NCBI GenBank assembly: GCA_026874595.1
Contig: CM049310.1
Location: 68,152,056-68,216,055 of the forward strand
Source: Sipunculus nudus
Taxonomy: Eukaryota > Annelida > Sipuncula > Golfingiida > Sipunculidae
Direction: 5' to 3'
DNA: 64,000 nucleotides
Part shown: piece by piece, positions 13,489-24,855 of the stretch
Position numbering within the stretch: the first letter of the stretch is position 1
Layout of the letters: the number at the start of each line of letters is the position of its first letter
Notes under the pieces: model-generated
The model's input: the letters and a program-made list of their open reading frames with translations, nothing else
Told to the model about the DNA's origin: nothing
Database searches by the model: none
Made by a program: the position numbers and the translations under genes

Positions 13489-14380
13489 GATGAAACCAAA
13501 GACCTTTTAAATGGTTCACTCACATATTCAGAACAGTATAACAAGAAAAAAAAATACAAATTGAATTCAAAAGAAAACAGTATGAACACAATGCAGATGT
13601 TATACAAGAAGCACAGGACCAAGCTGAACATGATCATGAAAATGAATATACACATTTAGCTCCTACAACAGAACATGCACAGAATAAAGATTCCATTCAA
13701 CAACCAGTTCCCAGTGAGGAATTTGCTTTTTTTGACCCAGAACGGTCGGATCATCAGAGAAACTATGATTTGACAACTGATCTTGGATTGCCACCAAGAA
13801 CCACTGCACAAGAACCACTTACATTGCCTGGTAGAATATCTAATGCAGAATACAGACAGTTAATACAAGGCCTAAATGCGAAACAACTCGCAGTCTTCAA
13901 ACACATTATCAAACATGTAAAATGTTCAACTAGGCCTTTACACCTGTTCCTCACTGGTGGGGCAGGTGTTGGTAAATCAGTTTTGCTCAGAGCTCTCTTT
14001 CAAGCATTGCATCGTCACTTATGTGGGACTGAAGGTGAAAATCCATTGGAGTGCAAGATACTGATCACTGCACCTACAGGAAAGGCTGCTTACAATGTTC
14101 AGGTTCCATTGAAAATTGGTGCTGCAAAAACGATATGGAAAGCACAAGGCAGTTCACTTGATCAGGTGGTTGTTGATATGAAAAGTACCAGAACACTGAG
14201 GCATGCACATTATGTTGCATTGAGCAGGGCAAGAAATATGGATGGCTTGCATGTATTAAATTTAGATGAAAACAAAATATCAGCTGATCCACAGGTAACA
14301 AATGAAATGGCCAGACTACGTAATGATGCTAAACTTGCTCTTAATTTCTTACCACCAACATCTGTACCAGCTGATACACT
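13489..14380 (+). pseudogene. Pif1-like helicase of Helentron, internally deleted
   Basis: Walker A is intact in HLFLTGGAGVGKSVLLRAL (about 13945-14000) and is followed by ILITAPTGKAAYN. The sequence then jumps straight to IGAAKTIWKAQGSSLDQVVV and HYVALSRARNMDGLHVLNL, which are the C-terminal helicase motifs. Walker B and the middle motifs, normally a few hundred residues, are missing although the frame stays open across the junction at about 14100. The helicase cannot be functional. Confidence 0.85.
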
Positions 14381-15054
14381 GAAGATAATATACCATAACA
14401 CAAGGTCTCTTCATTTGCATTTCGAAGATGTGATTTCTGATTGTCATATCCTTAATACCCATATCATTGCTTTGGCTGAAACCCGTTTGTGTTCCTTTGA
14501 TACTGATGATTCATATTGTATCCCAAAATTCCAGCTGATACGAAATGATCATCAAACAACAGGTTCAACATGTCCATCAAAAAGAGCCCACTATGGATTA
14601 GCATTCTATGTGCACAAAGATCTCTGGCCATTCGTTGAAGTGCATCATCATTCCAGTGGAAACTTGATGCATCTATATTATTGATAAATACTCAAAGGTC
14701 TTCCTTACAGCTGATTATTGTCTACAGATCCCCTCAGTCAAAACTGTCAGACTTTATTTCAAAACTTGCCCACTTATGACACAAGTGGATGTACAAAAGC
14801 CATTGTTAGTAATTGGAGATTTTAATATTGATGTTACTAAACAAAATAATATATCAACCTTGAATGACCTTTCACATCTTCTACATTCTCAACAACTTAT
14901 AACAGAAAACACAACTGATCATGGAACTCTTATTGATCTAGTGTTTTCAAATTTACCTGATGCTACAACTTCAACAATAGAGGCTACATGGTCTGATCAT
15001 AAAGCTTTGTTTACGATTGTTCCAAAGAGTGTTTTCCAGTTTCATCCTGATTGA
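14380..15054 (+). pseudogene. Helentron C-terminal endonuclease domain
   Basis: Exonuclease-endonuclease-phosphatase fold of the type found in non-LTR elements and Helentrons. It starts IIYHNTRSLHLHFEDVISDC in the helicase frame, with the catalytic Glu in ALAETRL. It breaks near 14683 (stop codons) and resumes at 14776 with VIGDFNIDV, DHGTLIDLVFSN and the catalytic WSDH motif. The direct fusion to the helicase tail supports a Helentron rather than a chance LINE insertion. Confidence 0.8.
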
Positions 15055-15999
15055 TAATTTTATCTTGTTCACAATGAATTTGACTCCATGAACTGTTTAA
15101 TGCTATGAATTTTTAATTTTTCTTAGAAATTTAAATTTACCCAAAAGAATATTGTTGGTATGGACAGTTTGATCTCTCCTTGTGTACTTTCAGTTCAGAT
15201 TAATTGTGTCTGTGATGCTTCAGATCTTCTAAGACAATATCCAGGGTGGTTTTGGTCAAATTTTCTTGAAAACTTAAACTAGGTCATGATGACTTTTATT
15301 CTGCAAGTGACTTGCTAGAAACATCATTTAGGACAGTCAGACAGGACACCAGTTAAACTTCTATCATAAAATTCAGGAAAGTCTTGCCCAGATATCCTTG
15401 GAGACATCACATGACGTTGTAATGCCTGAACTTGCAGGATTATAACCTCTGCACTAATTAACCTTTGGGTGGTAATGGCAGAGGACATCCATGACTGACT
15501 GTACTCTGGCACTTGTCAGTCAACAGCTGCCCTGGCCAAAATTACCCAGTCACAAGGCAGTGGGTTTACTCCCTGCTTCTGCACCCACTACTAACGTGGG
15601 GGTAAGCCAGTTGACCATCCTCTTCGACCTGCACATAAGAACAGTCCGTTCATCCACACTCGAGCAGTCTTAGGTATGTTAATTATATTTCAAATACATC
15701 TTAAAATACACCCACTGTTCAGCTGAGCGTCATGGCCCATGGGCCACTTGTTTAAATAATTCAACTCAATTCACACTCATTCTGATAGAATGGCTTTAAA
15801 ATATTAAGATGCTCCCCCCCCCCCAGGTTTAAACATTCTTAAGGTTATGGTTCAAGTTTAGTTAATGGATGGACGAAGGCTTTCGCACACAAAAACAAAT
15901 CAGAAAATATATGCCACAGTGGCCAACCTTTTAGTTTTCAACAAAGGCCCTATCTGTCTGGGCTAGGTAGCAGGTGCAGTTTGAACTCCCTGGGTTTTG
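15055..15999. other. Intergenic sequence after the Helentron
   Basis: No gene seen. The perfect palindrome TGGCCCATGGGCCA at 15737-15750, followed by CTTGTTTAAA, resembles the end of a dispersed repeat and could be the Helentron 3' terminus. A C run lies at 15815-15824. Confidence 0.4.
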
Positions 16000-16386
16000 C
16001 GGTTACCATTTGTGCCCTATTAATTTTGACAGACGGCGACTTCTGGAGATTTTACTCAATAACTTGGAGAATAGAGGTCACAGTTACCTATATTTTCTTT
16101 ATCCCAGAGGACCTGTCAGACGTGAAGTTTAAACTGATGAAGAAATATGGCTTTTAAATATTTTCGCTTTGGACATAACTCATGGTTTGTAGGTCACAGT
16201 GACCGATACTTTGATTACCACAGAGGACTTATTAGGATCTGTCAGCATGAGAAGCTTGAACTTCGAGGAGGCTTACTGTTTAGAGTTCTACAATGTATAC
16301 GGACAACCCGATGACTGGACGGACAACCGACATAGAGTGATCTGTATAGGCATACCTCAAATGACTTTCAGTAGGCTGAGCTAAAA
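16000..16386 (+). repeat. Hairpin-ended dispersed repeat, partial copy
   Basis: Ends ATGACTTTCAGTAGGCTGAGCTAAAAC at 16359-16386 with ACTGGACGGACAACC upstream. The body shares CAGAGGACCTGTCAG and CAGAGGACTTATTAGG duplicated blocks. The hairpin is degraded. Confidence 0.55.
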
Positions 16387-16629
16387 CACAGGTGGTGCCA
16401 CTGGTCTTCACCAATGGAGAATACTTGTCATGATTAGAAAACCAATGAGGTCTCACGAAACAGCTGAGAAAATGATATGTCAAAAAGCTTATAAACTGAT
16501 ATATATTCTAGATGAAACCACACCTGAAAAACTGTCAGCATCGCTGCAATTTGGTAATCTCAAAAACTGAGGATAAAATGCTTGAAAATAGAATATTTAC
16601 AGGCAGAGCCACCAGTCTACATTAACTGA

Positions 16630-16865
16630 TAACAGTGGCGGATCCATAGGGGGGTCAAGGGGGTCCTGACCCCCCACCCCCCCACCTTTTGAGCCGAAAC
16701 GAACTTTTTCTATGGTTTCAAACCAAAGTGTGTGACCTTGACCCCCTCCTACCCGGGCCAGAGGCTCTTTTTTTTAAAGATTTTTTTTTCAGTCTTCCTG
16801 GCTGCGACCCTCTCCTTTCCAGAATCCTGTAGCCCCCCCCCCCCCCTGGATAAACTTGTTCCTGA
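16630..16865. repeat. GGATCCATAGGGG-type MITE fragment with poly-C/G tracts
   Basis: Begins CAGTGGCGGATCCATAGG, like the MITE at 55.1 kb, with GGGTCCTGACCCCC in both. It contains C runs at 16833-16848. The right end is not clear, so it may be a truncated or rearranged copy. Confidence 0.45.
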
Positions 16866-17424
16866 TTAATAAACATAGGTTTCAGGACACTAGATGAAAC
16901 CACGGCGGAGAAACTGATACGAACGCTTCATTTGACCATCTCAAAATAAGAGAAAAAAAATTGCGTAAAATTCTTAAAAATTACAATGGGTGTATCAAGT
17001 CGCTGATAAAACTGTCCATGACCAATAAACAAAACAAGGCTTATGGTAATCCATACATTAATTATTGAGATACTGGAGCTTTTGTTTAAAAAATTATTCT
17101 GTGGTGCAAAAAACAGGCCCCAAGGACCTCCCTGAGTCGCAAGGACACCAGTAGGTGTTAACTTCGAAGGTTCTTTGTCCAACGGTTACGAAATGTGCCC
17201 TGTTAATGGACGGGCGGACTAAAACAAAAATTGCCGGTAGCCATGTCTGAACAAAATCCAAGGTTATCCCTGGCTATTCCGTTAATTAAGGTTAATTTTC
17301 AAGGATAAACCAACTGAGAAATTTAAAATTTTGTCTTAGGAACGGCATTTTACACTCAACATCAATCAAAACTTTATAGGATAAAATTTGGGACACATAA
17401 ATTATACAGCAAATCCTGTTTCTC

Positions 17425-19020
17425 AATATGAAAATAAGAAGGATGCGTTTTTTAAAAGTAATAAGTCAATTACCTGGAAATGAACGGTCAACCTTAATCA
17501 TCTGAACGCTATGTATAGGGGAAAGAGTATGATACGCATATTGAATAGAGCAAGAAGGATGTGTTTTAAAGCAATTCGTCATTTATCGTGCAATTAAAGG
17601 TCTATCTTACTTAGCCGAACGCTATAAATAGGGGAAAGAGTATGATACGCATATTGAATAGAGCAAGAAGGATGTGTTTTAAAGCAATTCGTCATTTATT
17701 GTGCAATTAAAGGTCTATCTTACTTAGCCGAACGCTATATATAGGGGAAAGAGTACGATATGCATATTAAATAGAGCAAGAAGGATGTGTTTTAAAGCAA
17801 TTCGTCATTTATCATGCAATTAAAGGTTTACCTTACTTAGCCGAACGCTATATATAGGGGAAAGAGTACAATACGCATATTGAATAAAGCAAGAAGGATG
17901 CGTTTTAAAGCAATTCGTCATTTATCGTGCAATTAAAGGTCTATCTTACTTAGCCGAACGCTATATATAGGGGAAAGAGTACGATATGCATATTGAATAG
18001 AGCAAGAAGGATGTGTTTTAAAGCAATTCGTCATTTATTGTGCAATTAAAGGTCTATCTTACTTGGCCGAACGCTATATATAGGGGAAAGAGTACGATAC
18101 GCATATTGAATAGAGCAAGAAGGATGTGTTTTAAATCAATTCTTCATTTATCGTGCAATTAAAGGTTTACCTTACTTAGCCGAACGCTATATATAGGGGA
18201 AAGAGTACGATACGCATATTGAATAGAGCAAGAAGGATGTGTTTTAAATCAATTCTTCATTTATCGTGCAATTAAAGGTTTACCTTACTTAGCCGAACGC
18301 TATATAATGGGGAAAGAGTACGATACGCATATTGAATAGAGCAAGAAGGATGTGTTTTAAAGCAATTCGTCATTTATCGTGCAATTAAAGGTCTATCTTA
18401 CTTAGCCGAACGCTATATATAGGGGAAAGAGTACGATACGCATATTGAATAGAGCAAGAAGAATGTGTTTTAAAGCAATTCGTCATTTATCGTGCAATTA
18501 AAGGTCTATCTGACTTAGCCTAACGCTATATATAGGGGAAAGAGTACGATACGCATATTGAATAGAGCAAGGAGGATGTGTTTTTAAGCAATTAGTCAAT
18601 TATCGTGCAATTAAAGGTTTACCTTACCTAGCCGAATGCTATATATAGGGGAAAGAGTACGATACGCATATTGAATAGAGCAAGAAGGATGTGTTTCAAA
18701 GCAATTCGTCATTTATTGTGCAATTAAAGGTCTATCTTACTTAGCCAAACGCTATATATAGGGGAAAGAGTACGATACGTATATTGAATAGAGCAAGAAG
18801 GACGTGTTTTAAAGCAATTCGTCATTTATCGTGCAATTAAAGGTCTATCTTACTTGGCCGAACGCTATATATAGGGGAAAGAGTACGATACGCATATTGA
18901 ATAGAGCAAGAAGGATGTGTTTTAAAGCAATTCGTCATTTATCGTGCAATTAAAGGTTTACCTTACTTAGCCGAACACTATATATAGGGGAAAGAGTATG
19001 ATACGCATATTGAATAGAGC
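17425..19020. repeat. 113-bp satellite, 14 tandem copies
   Basis: GGGGAAAGAGTA recurs 14 times at 113-bp spacing. Each unit includes GAACGCTATATATAGG, GATACGCATATTGAATAG, AAGAAGGATGTGTTTTAAAG and TCGTCATTTATCGTGCAATT. Copies differ by a few bases; the first (17425-17530) is the most diverged. The array stops sharply at 19020 inside the GAATAGAGCA motif. All six frames are broken. Confidence 0.95.
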
Positions 19021-19051
19021 ATCTGATGATTGGAAGCTGGATTAGAAATGA

Positions 19052-19079
19052 CGGGGGGGGGGGGGGGGGGGGGGGGGGT
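19052..19079. repeat. Poly-G tract
   Basis: Run of about 27 G following the satellite. It could form G-quadruplex; homopolymer length is often unreliable in assemblies. Confidence 0.85.
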
Positions 19080-19719
19080 AAAAATTATACCATTTTCGAA
19101 TGTACTCCTAATTTCTGAATGTTATAATTTTATCTTTGATGAAAATGGTTATAAGCAGATGTTAGTTATCTGGTGTTAACTAGAAATTGTGCTTCATTAA
19201 GCATACAAATGCTAATAACAAAAAATTAATGGAAAATAAAGAAGGCTTCATAAATTCTTTTACATACAAAATATGAACTTGAAATCTTGAATAGTTATTG
19301 AGTTATACAGCCATTAATGAGTTACAATCATTAAACATTGTTTAAAGATTAATGATAACACTTGCTATATCAGTAATACCTACACTCTTAATAAGGTATA
19401 TCAAGTATCAATTCACTAGTAATGAAAACGTGATGATTTCATCACAAAACTAGAATACTGACATGTCAGGAAGGGCCCTGCAAAAGTGGCATGGAATCTT
19501 GTGTGGGCTGAGTGATGCTTGAAAAAATATAACAAAGGACTGGTTACATGCAGAGATAGAGGGAACTTACCCAAAACAGTATGTACACATCTGAACCAAG
19601 ATGTAAAGGTTTGAATCGGTGTTAGTCGTGTATGAAGAAGTAGGAGTGGAGTATCCTTAGCAACAGAGACATAATTACATCTGATGTATTAAACTGTAAA
19701 AATGGTCAGAGTGTAAATC

Positions 19720-20630
19720 AGAAGGATGGTCCTGTAACCTTGACCTTTTAACTTGTAATGTTTACATCAATATGGTTCTTCCTCTGTTGTTAGGTTATCC
19801 AAAACTGAAAGATTTTGAACGAAACATTAACAATGCCTCCACTACCAATTTAAAGATGTGGTCCTGTGACCTTGACCTTTGACCTCATGACCCAAAAATC
19901 AATAGGGTTCTTGCTTTGGTGGTGGGCCATATATGAGTAAAATTTGAGCTCCATATGTCCATCCATACTTGACTTATCACAAGGAAATTAATTTGTGGAC
20001 AGCTGGCTCCTGCAACCTTGACCTTAGACCTTGTGACCCTAAAATTGATAGGGATCTTCCTCTATTGGCAGGTGAGCTATATGTTCAAGATGGAAGGTCT
20101 TGGATGAAAAGTTTGGCTTAAAATGCTTTGACAAACTATTTAAAGATGTGGATCCTGTGACCTTGACTTCAAAATGAATAGAGTTCTTGCTTTGGTGTTG
20201 GGCCATATACATATATAAGTAAAATTTGAGATCCATATGTCAACCTAAACTGGACTCATCACTGATCCAGAAATTAATTTGTGGACAGCTGGCTCCTGCA
20301 ACCTTGGCCTTAGACCTTAAATTGTGACCCTTAAATCAATAGTGATCTTCCTCTATTGGCAGGTGAGCTATATGTGCAAGCTGGAAGGTCTGGGATGAAA
20401 AGTTTGGCTTAAAATGCATCCACAATCTTTTTAAAGATGTGGGCCCTGTGACCTTGACATAATGAACCCAAAATCAACAGGTTCTTGCTTTAGTGGTAAG
20501 CCGTATATAAGTCAAGTTTGAGATGTATATGTCCATCCATACTGGACTTATCATCCAGAAAGGAACATGTGGACAGACAGATGACCAGACAGAAGAACAG
20601 ACAGGTGGACAGACAGATGGACAGGGTGAT
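19720..20630. repeat. 289-bp repeat, about three tandem copies
   Basis: TTTAAAGATGTGG recurs at about 19851, 20140 and 20430, and GTGGACAGCTGGCTCCTG at 19995 and 20281. Each copy contains CCTGTGACCTTGAC, TTGCTTTGGTG and ATATGTCCATCCATAC. Copies differ by about 10-20 percent. The tail at 20575-20625 is a GACAGACAG microsatellite. No coding sequence. Confidence 0.85.
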
Positions 20631-20784
20631 TACTATAGGGCACTCACATATTCAAGCCAGGCCCTAATAACAACAAATAGCTTTAATGAATCAGTGTAGC
20701 TTCACTCTGAACTGCCTTTGTAGTTAATTACCTGTGAAGGTTCATGACCTTGAATAGGAATTGACTAGTACTGTATACATTGTG

Positions 20785-21010
20785 TGCGGGGGGTAGTGGT
20801 GTAGTAGTTATGGTTCCAGGCTTGCAATGGAGAGGTTGTGAGTTCAAATCCCGGCCAGACCCCCACCGAGCCACAACCCTTGGGCAAGGTCCCAATGCAA
20901 GTGTGCCTCTGTCCACTGAGCTAGAGCGCGGAGCCCGAGTTAGCCACACAAATGCAGCTGGCTTGGGCAAAAAGACGGCTGATTTTAATAGTAAGCCGGA
21001 TTCCATGGCT
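20785..21010 (+). repeat. tRNA-derived SINE
   Basis: An A-box-like TGGTGTAGTAGTTATGG and a B-box-like GTGAGTTCAAATCCC are spaced as in a tRNA, with a GGGGG/CCCCC acceptor-like pairing across 20788-20866. The T stem does not pair well, so this is a tRNA-derived head and not a tRNA gene. The body carries CTTGGGCAAGGTCCC, a motif common in animal core SINEs. Forward and reverse ORFs over it are fortuitous. Confidence 0.75.
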
Positions 21011-21399
21011 TGACTCTGCTTGCAAAATGTAGGCTGGCTTAAACTGATCTGAAAGCCAATTCATTTGAGAATGTTACAAAGTATCTTTTATGTTACAACG
21101 TATCCATTTTATTTTAACAAGTTGTCTTTAGTATGGGTGACATATTGAATTCATTTTACATTTAACTAGTTTGTAATTAATATCGTTTATTCTGGTGGTC
21201 TCATAAGCCAACATTGTCATATTCAAACAATTACAGCATTTCCTTTCAGTGACAAGAAACAAAATATAACAAAACCCAAACATTTGTTTTGGTCATTTTT
21301 AATTGTAAATGATTTATCTGTTTGTAATAATTTTTTCTCAAGCCATACATAGCTCCACAAAATTGGCTCAATGTGGCTTAATGAAATATTGGCGGTGCC

Positions 21400-21605
21400 T
21401 CCTGATAAACTCTGCTGGCTTGACTTGATTTAAACTCAGCTGGCAGTGGTGCAAAATGGTGGTGGCACCGAGCTCTACACCCAGCAGTAGAAATGGGTAC
21501 CAGTAGATACTGGAGAGGTAACCTGTGATGGATTAGCATCCCATCCAGGAGTTTTAACTCCCAAGTCGCTTCACACTATAGAACCGGGATAAGCTCTGAC
21601 CTTTT
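21400..21605. repeat. SINE-like fragment
   Basis: Contains GGTACCAGTAGATACTGG, a short inverted repeat, and GTGATGGATTAGCATCCCAT, a sequence style seen in SINE bodies of several animals. No pol III boxes were found at its 5' side. It may be a 5'-truncated copy of a different SINE from that at 20.8 kb. Confidence 0.45.
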
Positions 21606-24599
21606 CACTTTACCTACATATATTGTGTATTAATGCTTAGAGACAGAACTTTAGTGTAGTATATAGTTGTTAGTATAAGAATATCATGTTCCTTATAAAA
21701 TTATTATTTGACAATTCATAACTACCTCAGCCATGACAAGCAAACATTCACATATACCTTCCTCCTGCGTCTCACATTATCATGGTAACACATCCACACA
21801 TAGTTTCTGTAAATAACAAGTAAAAATAATATATGAAAATGTACAGTATTTTATTCTTAAACCTGTTAAATACATTTGAGCTTAAGTTTACAGAGGTATT
21901 CTGGCTTGACTGTATACACATATGTAATGGCTTCAAAATATAAACAATTATAAAACAATATTTACTTGAAACATCCATATAAAATGACCATTCTTATACC
22001 ATTTGTTGTATTCCATCTAATGATTCTACATCCACAATAATTGAGTTCCTTTCTTGATACAGTCAGAGTTCATCTTACAATTTGATTCTTTGACACTGTG
22101 TGGGAAACTCACCTGGGAAATATTCTGATGACAGTCTGACCTTCTTCAGACAATGCATACATTTATATTTAAAAAAGTTATAAGCTGACCTGTCAAATTT
22201 CTGTGTAACTATTTAATTCTGACCAGTATGATTTATAGAATATTTCTTTATAATAATTCAAATATATTATTGGATGAAAGGAAAATGTGAAAATCTAGCA
22301 ATCCAGCTAAATATATAAGTCATGTTAATCTGAGTGTGTTACAGACAGAGCCATGTTCAAAGGGTAGTTGTGGTGATGAAGCCAATACACTTGCATGTTT
22401 ACTGATTACATTTACACTGGGTTACATCACTGAAAATGTTAAATAAACTCTCTCCCTTAAACTGCTGTTAACTGTGGCCCTGGTACAGCATAAAAAGACA
22501 CTGTTAACTAAAACCACATATATTTCCCCTCACACGTACCAAATGCAAACATTTTGAAATTGTATCCAGTTTCCCAGGTAAATTGAGTGTTCCCATGGTG
22601 AAAACCTGTCACCATTTTTTTCTAATACTGCTGAAGTGGTTGTGTCATAATGGTCTGATTCTAAACTGATTTGGCCCACCAGGCCAAGCCAGCAAGTCAT
22701 GCTCACATTGCTGTTATACAACAGATAAATATATCTGTACATCCGGCAGGGTTGGCAACATATGTCTATGTGAAAGAGAGAAGCATATTTAAACTGCTTT
22801 CTTTGTTGTTTTTGAACATTCTGAGATTAACATTTTTGTAAAAAGGTATTTAAGTTCAACTGAACAGACTTATTAAGGCCAACAAAATAACTAATGGTAA
22901 AAAGTAAATAATAAGATAAGGGCATTGACAATTTCTTTAAAACCACATTACTTTGTTTATGATACATGACAAACACTAACTTTAACAATGTTGCCCTGTG
23001 AAATGCAGTAATGATATACTTAATGAGAATTATAGTATTATGCATTGAATTCAACAGATTTATGCTATGAAATATAAAGTAATGCCTGTTGGAATCACAT
23101 ATTGCATTTTTCAAGATGTTGTTAACATTTTCTTGTAAGGCAGCCATGTTGTGCTTGAACAGCCCCTGCAGCAGTAATGCAGTAATTACATATATACATA
23201 AGTATAAAATGAATGTAAAGTGAACCCTTGCCAAGTTATGTCCACCAAAGGAATCAGTTAATTATTTACACAAGTAAAATTACTAGATGTCCTGCTGAAG
23301 GAGCATGCTTAACAAGAACAACCTACCACTAACACTGCATTACCTGGCATCTATGCACAATATCTGGTCAAACTTGGTATGGATACACTTTTTTAGATTC
23401 TTTGTATTTGTATGACTACAAGTTAAAGCCTTTTAAACCAGCTTTACATATATATATTTATGTTTTATATCCAGAGTTATTTATATCAAAGAAAACCAAC
23501 AGTTTATTGTGGGTTTAAAGCAACTACAGATGTTCAAAACCGTGACCATGTTTCACAAATGCTCGGTGTATTCCCTTGAGAAATATGTGAATGCCTTAAA
23601 TTTAATTAATACACATTTTGAAAGTACGCCAGCACATATCTGTATAAAATGGTGAATGTCCAAGTGAACAGTTACTTGCAACATATTATACATATATACA
23701 ACTACATGTATATGTGACAGGGTACCACTCTGTGGTGCTCTAGAGACAGGATCAGAAATAATACATCAATAAAATAGAAATGTACATCAGTCCACAAACT
23801 AGGCACTTGGTAAAACTTGGCCTGGAGGTAGTAGGAGGTTCACTGTGACATGTTGATACTTGTTGTATGTGTCAGATACCAGTTGTGGACTCTCTTCACT
23901 GACCAAAACACTGATCCATAAATCCAACTTGCTTTTTTAGCAGGAGGGTAAACCACATCATTTCCTGTGACTGAATAAAGCTTTATTCACAGAACTTATT
24001 TAACAATTTTCACCCTTATCCAGATGGCCATGCTAAATGTAAAATATATAAAGTCTAATAATTTGTTACCCATCTCATGTGCTTAAAGTCATTCTGCCTG
24101 GGGCTAATCCATGAGAATCAGTTGTGTCATAGAATAACTCATATAGATATAAACTGACATACAGCCGTGTCAAAAGAGAACAGTTATTATATCTGGATAT
24201 ACCTGACAATGTAAGTCATGTCTTCAATTATAAAATCAGGGCAAAAGACAATATTCAGTGACATCTTGGTAGCTAATCCTCTACTGGACCTCTTTATCTC
24301 TTTTCAAGTAGTTCTGAACAGCTCAAACATCAATCAGCACTGTAGCAGTCTGCATTATTCTTCCACTATGGGACAATTATTTATGATGCAAATACTAACT
24401 ATTATCAATTACACCTGTAAATATGATTTACATAATTGACTATTACTCTAAAAAGAACTAAAAGTGACAGGAATATTTGGGTAAATGTTGAAAGAATCTA
24501 TGAAAACAAACCAGTTCCTGTAATACTGACTGTTCAATGTGTTGATATTTCATGTCCATTACAGCTAAATGCCCCGTATATGCCTGATGACAAAGTGTA
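21606..24599. other. Downstream of SLC20A; 3' UTR and intergenic sequence
   Basis: AT-rich. About the first 0.6 kb below 24600 is probably transporter 3' UTR (minus strand). ORFs such as 22827-23234 are Leu/Ile/Asn-rich translations of AT-rich DNA without family features. No repeats of note. Confidence 0.5.
23973..23988. promoter_or_regulatory. Candidate poly(A) signal for SLC20A (palindromic)
   Basis: The 16-bp perfect palindrome GAATAAAGCTTTATTC places an AATAAA hexamer on both strands. On the minus strand it lies about 610 nt past the transporter stop codon, a plausible 3' UTR end. No transcript evidence is available here. Confidence 0.35.
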
Positions 24600-24855
24600 T
24601 CACAACTCCAGTTGCGGCTGTACAATTTGTCGCAGACCAGTCATTATTGCAGCACTAATTCCTCCTGTGACTGGCAGTGTGATAACCCACGCCAATAAAA
24701 TGTTCCTGAACACAGACCAGTCCACGTTAGCTTGCGCACGGAATCGACCCACTGACACGATGGATGCCACCTTACAGTGTGTAGTGCTGATAGGAACGCG
24801 GGCATTTGATGCGATCAAAGCAGTGAGTGCTGAGCCGATCTCGATGCAGAATCCA
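24600..24855 (-). CDS. SLC20A: SLC20A exon 13, terminal coding exon
   Basis: 256 bp from acceptor TTGTTTTTAG|TGGATTC to TGA at 24602-24600. Encodes [36 protein letters not shown], the FRNILLAW membrane segment and the C-terminus. The Glu of IEIGSA and Ser of PISTTH pair with those in the N-terminal half. About 3.65 kb of repeat-rich intron separates it from exon 12. Confidence 0.95.

Larger units (their letters stand above)
9250..15054 (+). mobile_element. Degenerate Helentron (Helitron2-type rolling-circle transposon)
   Basis: In order: cysteine-peptidase-like segment, Lys/Gln-rich repeats, CCxxC/DUF6570-like segment, Helitron N-terminal domain, HUH Rep nuclease, Pif1-type helicase and an AP-like endonuclease. 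Rep plus helicase defines Helitrons; the endonuclease after the helicase is typical of the Helentron branch. The copy is broken by at least four stop codons, several frameshifts and a deletion inside the helicase, so it cannot mobilise itself. Terminal sequences were not identified with certainty; the hairpin TGGCCCATGGGCCA at 15737-15750 is one candidate 3' end. The flanks at 8.7-9.2 kb are Lys-rich and may belong to it. Confidence 0.85.

Noticed and set aside
17425-19020. CRISPR-like array of regular repeats
   Set aside because: Repeats are directly adjacent 113-bp units without unique spacers, and the genome is animal; this is satellite DNA.
20788-20866. tRNA gene
   Set aside because: A- and B-box-like motifs are present but the T stem does not pair and a SINE body follows; it is a tRNA-derived SINE.
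22827-23234. 135-aa minus-strand ORF downstream of the transporter
   Set aside because: Composition is what AT-rich DNA gives (Leu, Ile, Asn, Phe); no motif, no splice structure, and it lies past the likely 3' UTR end.
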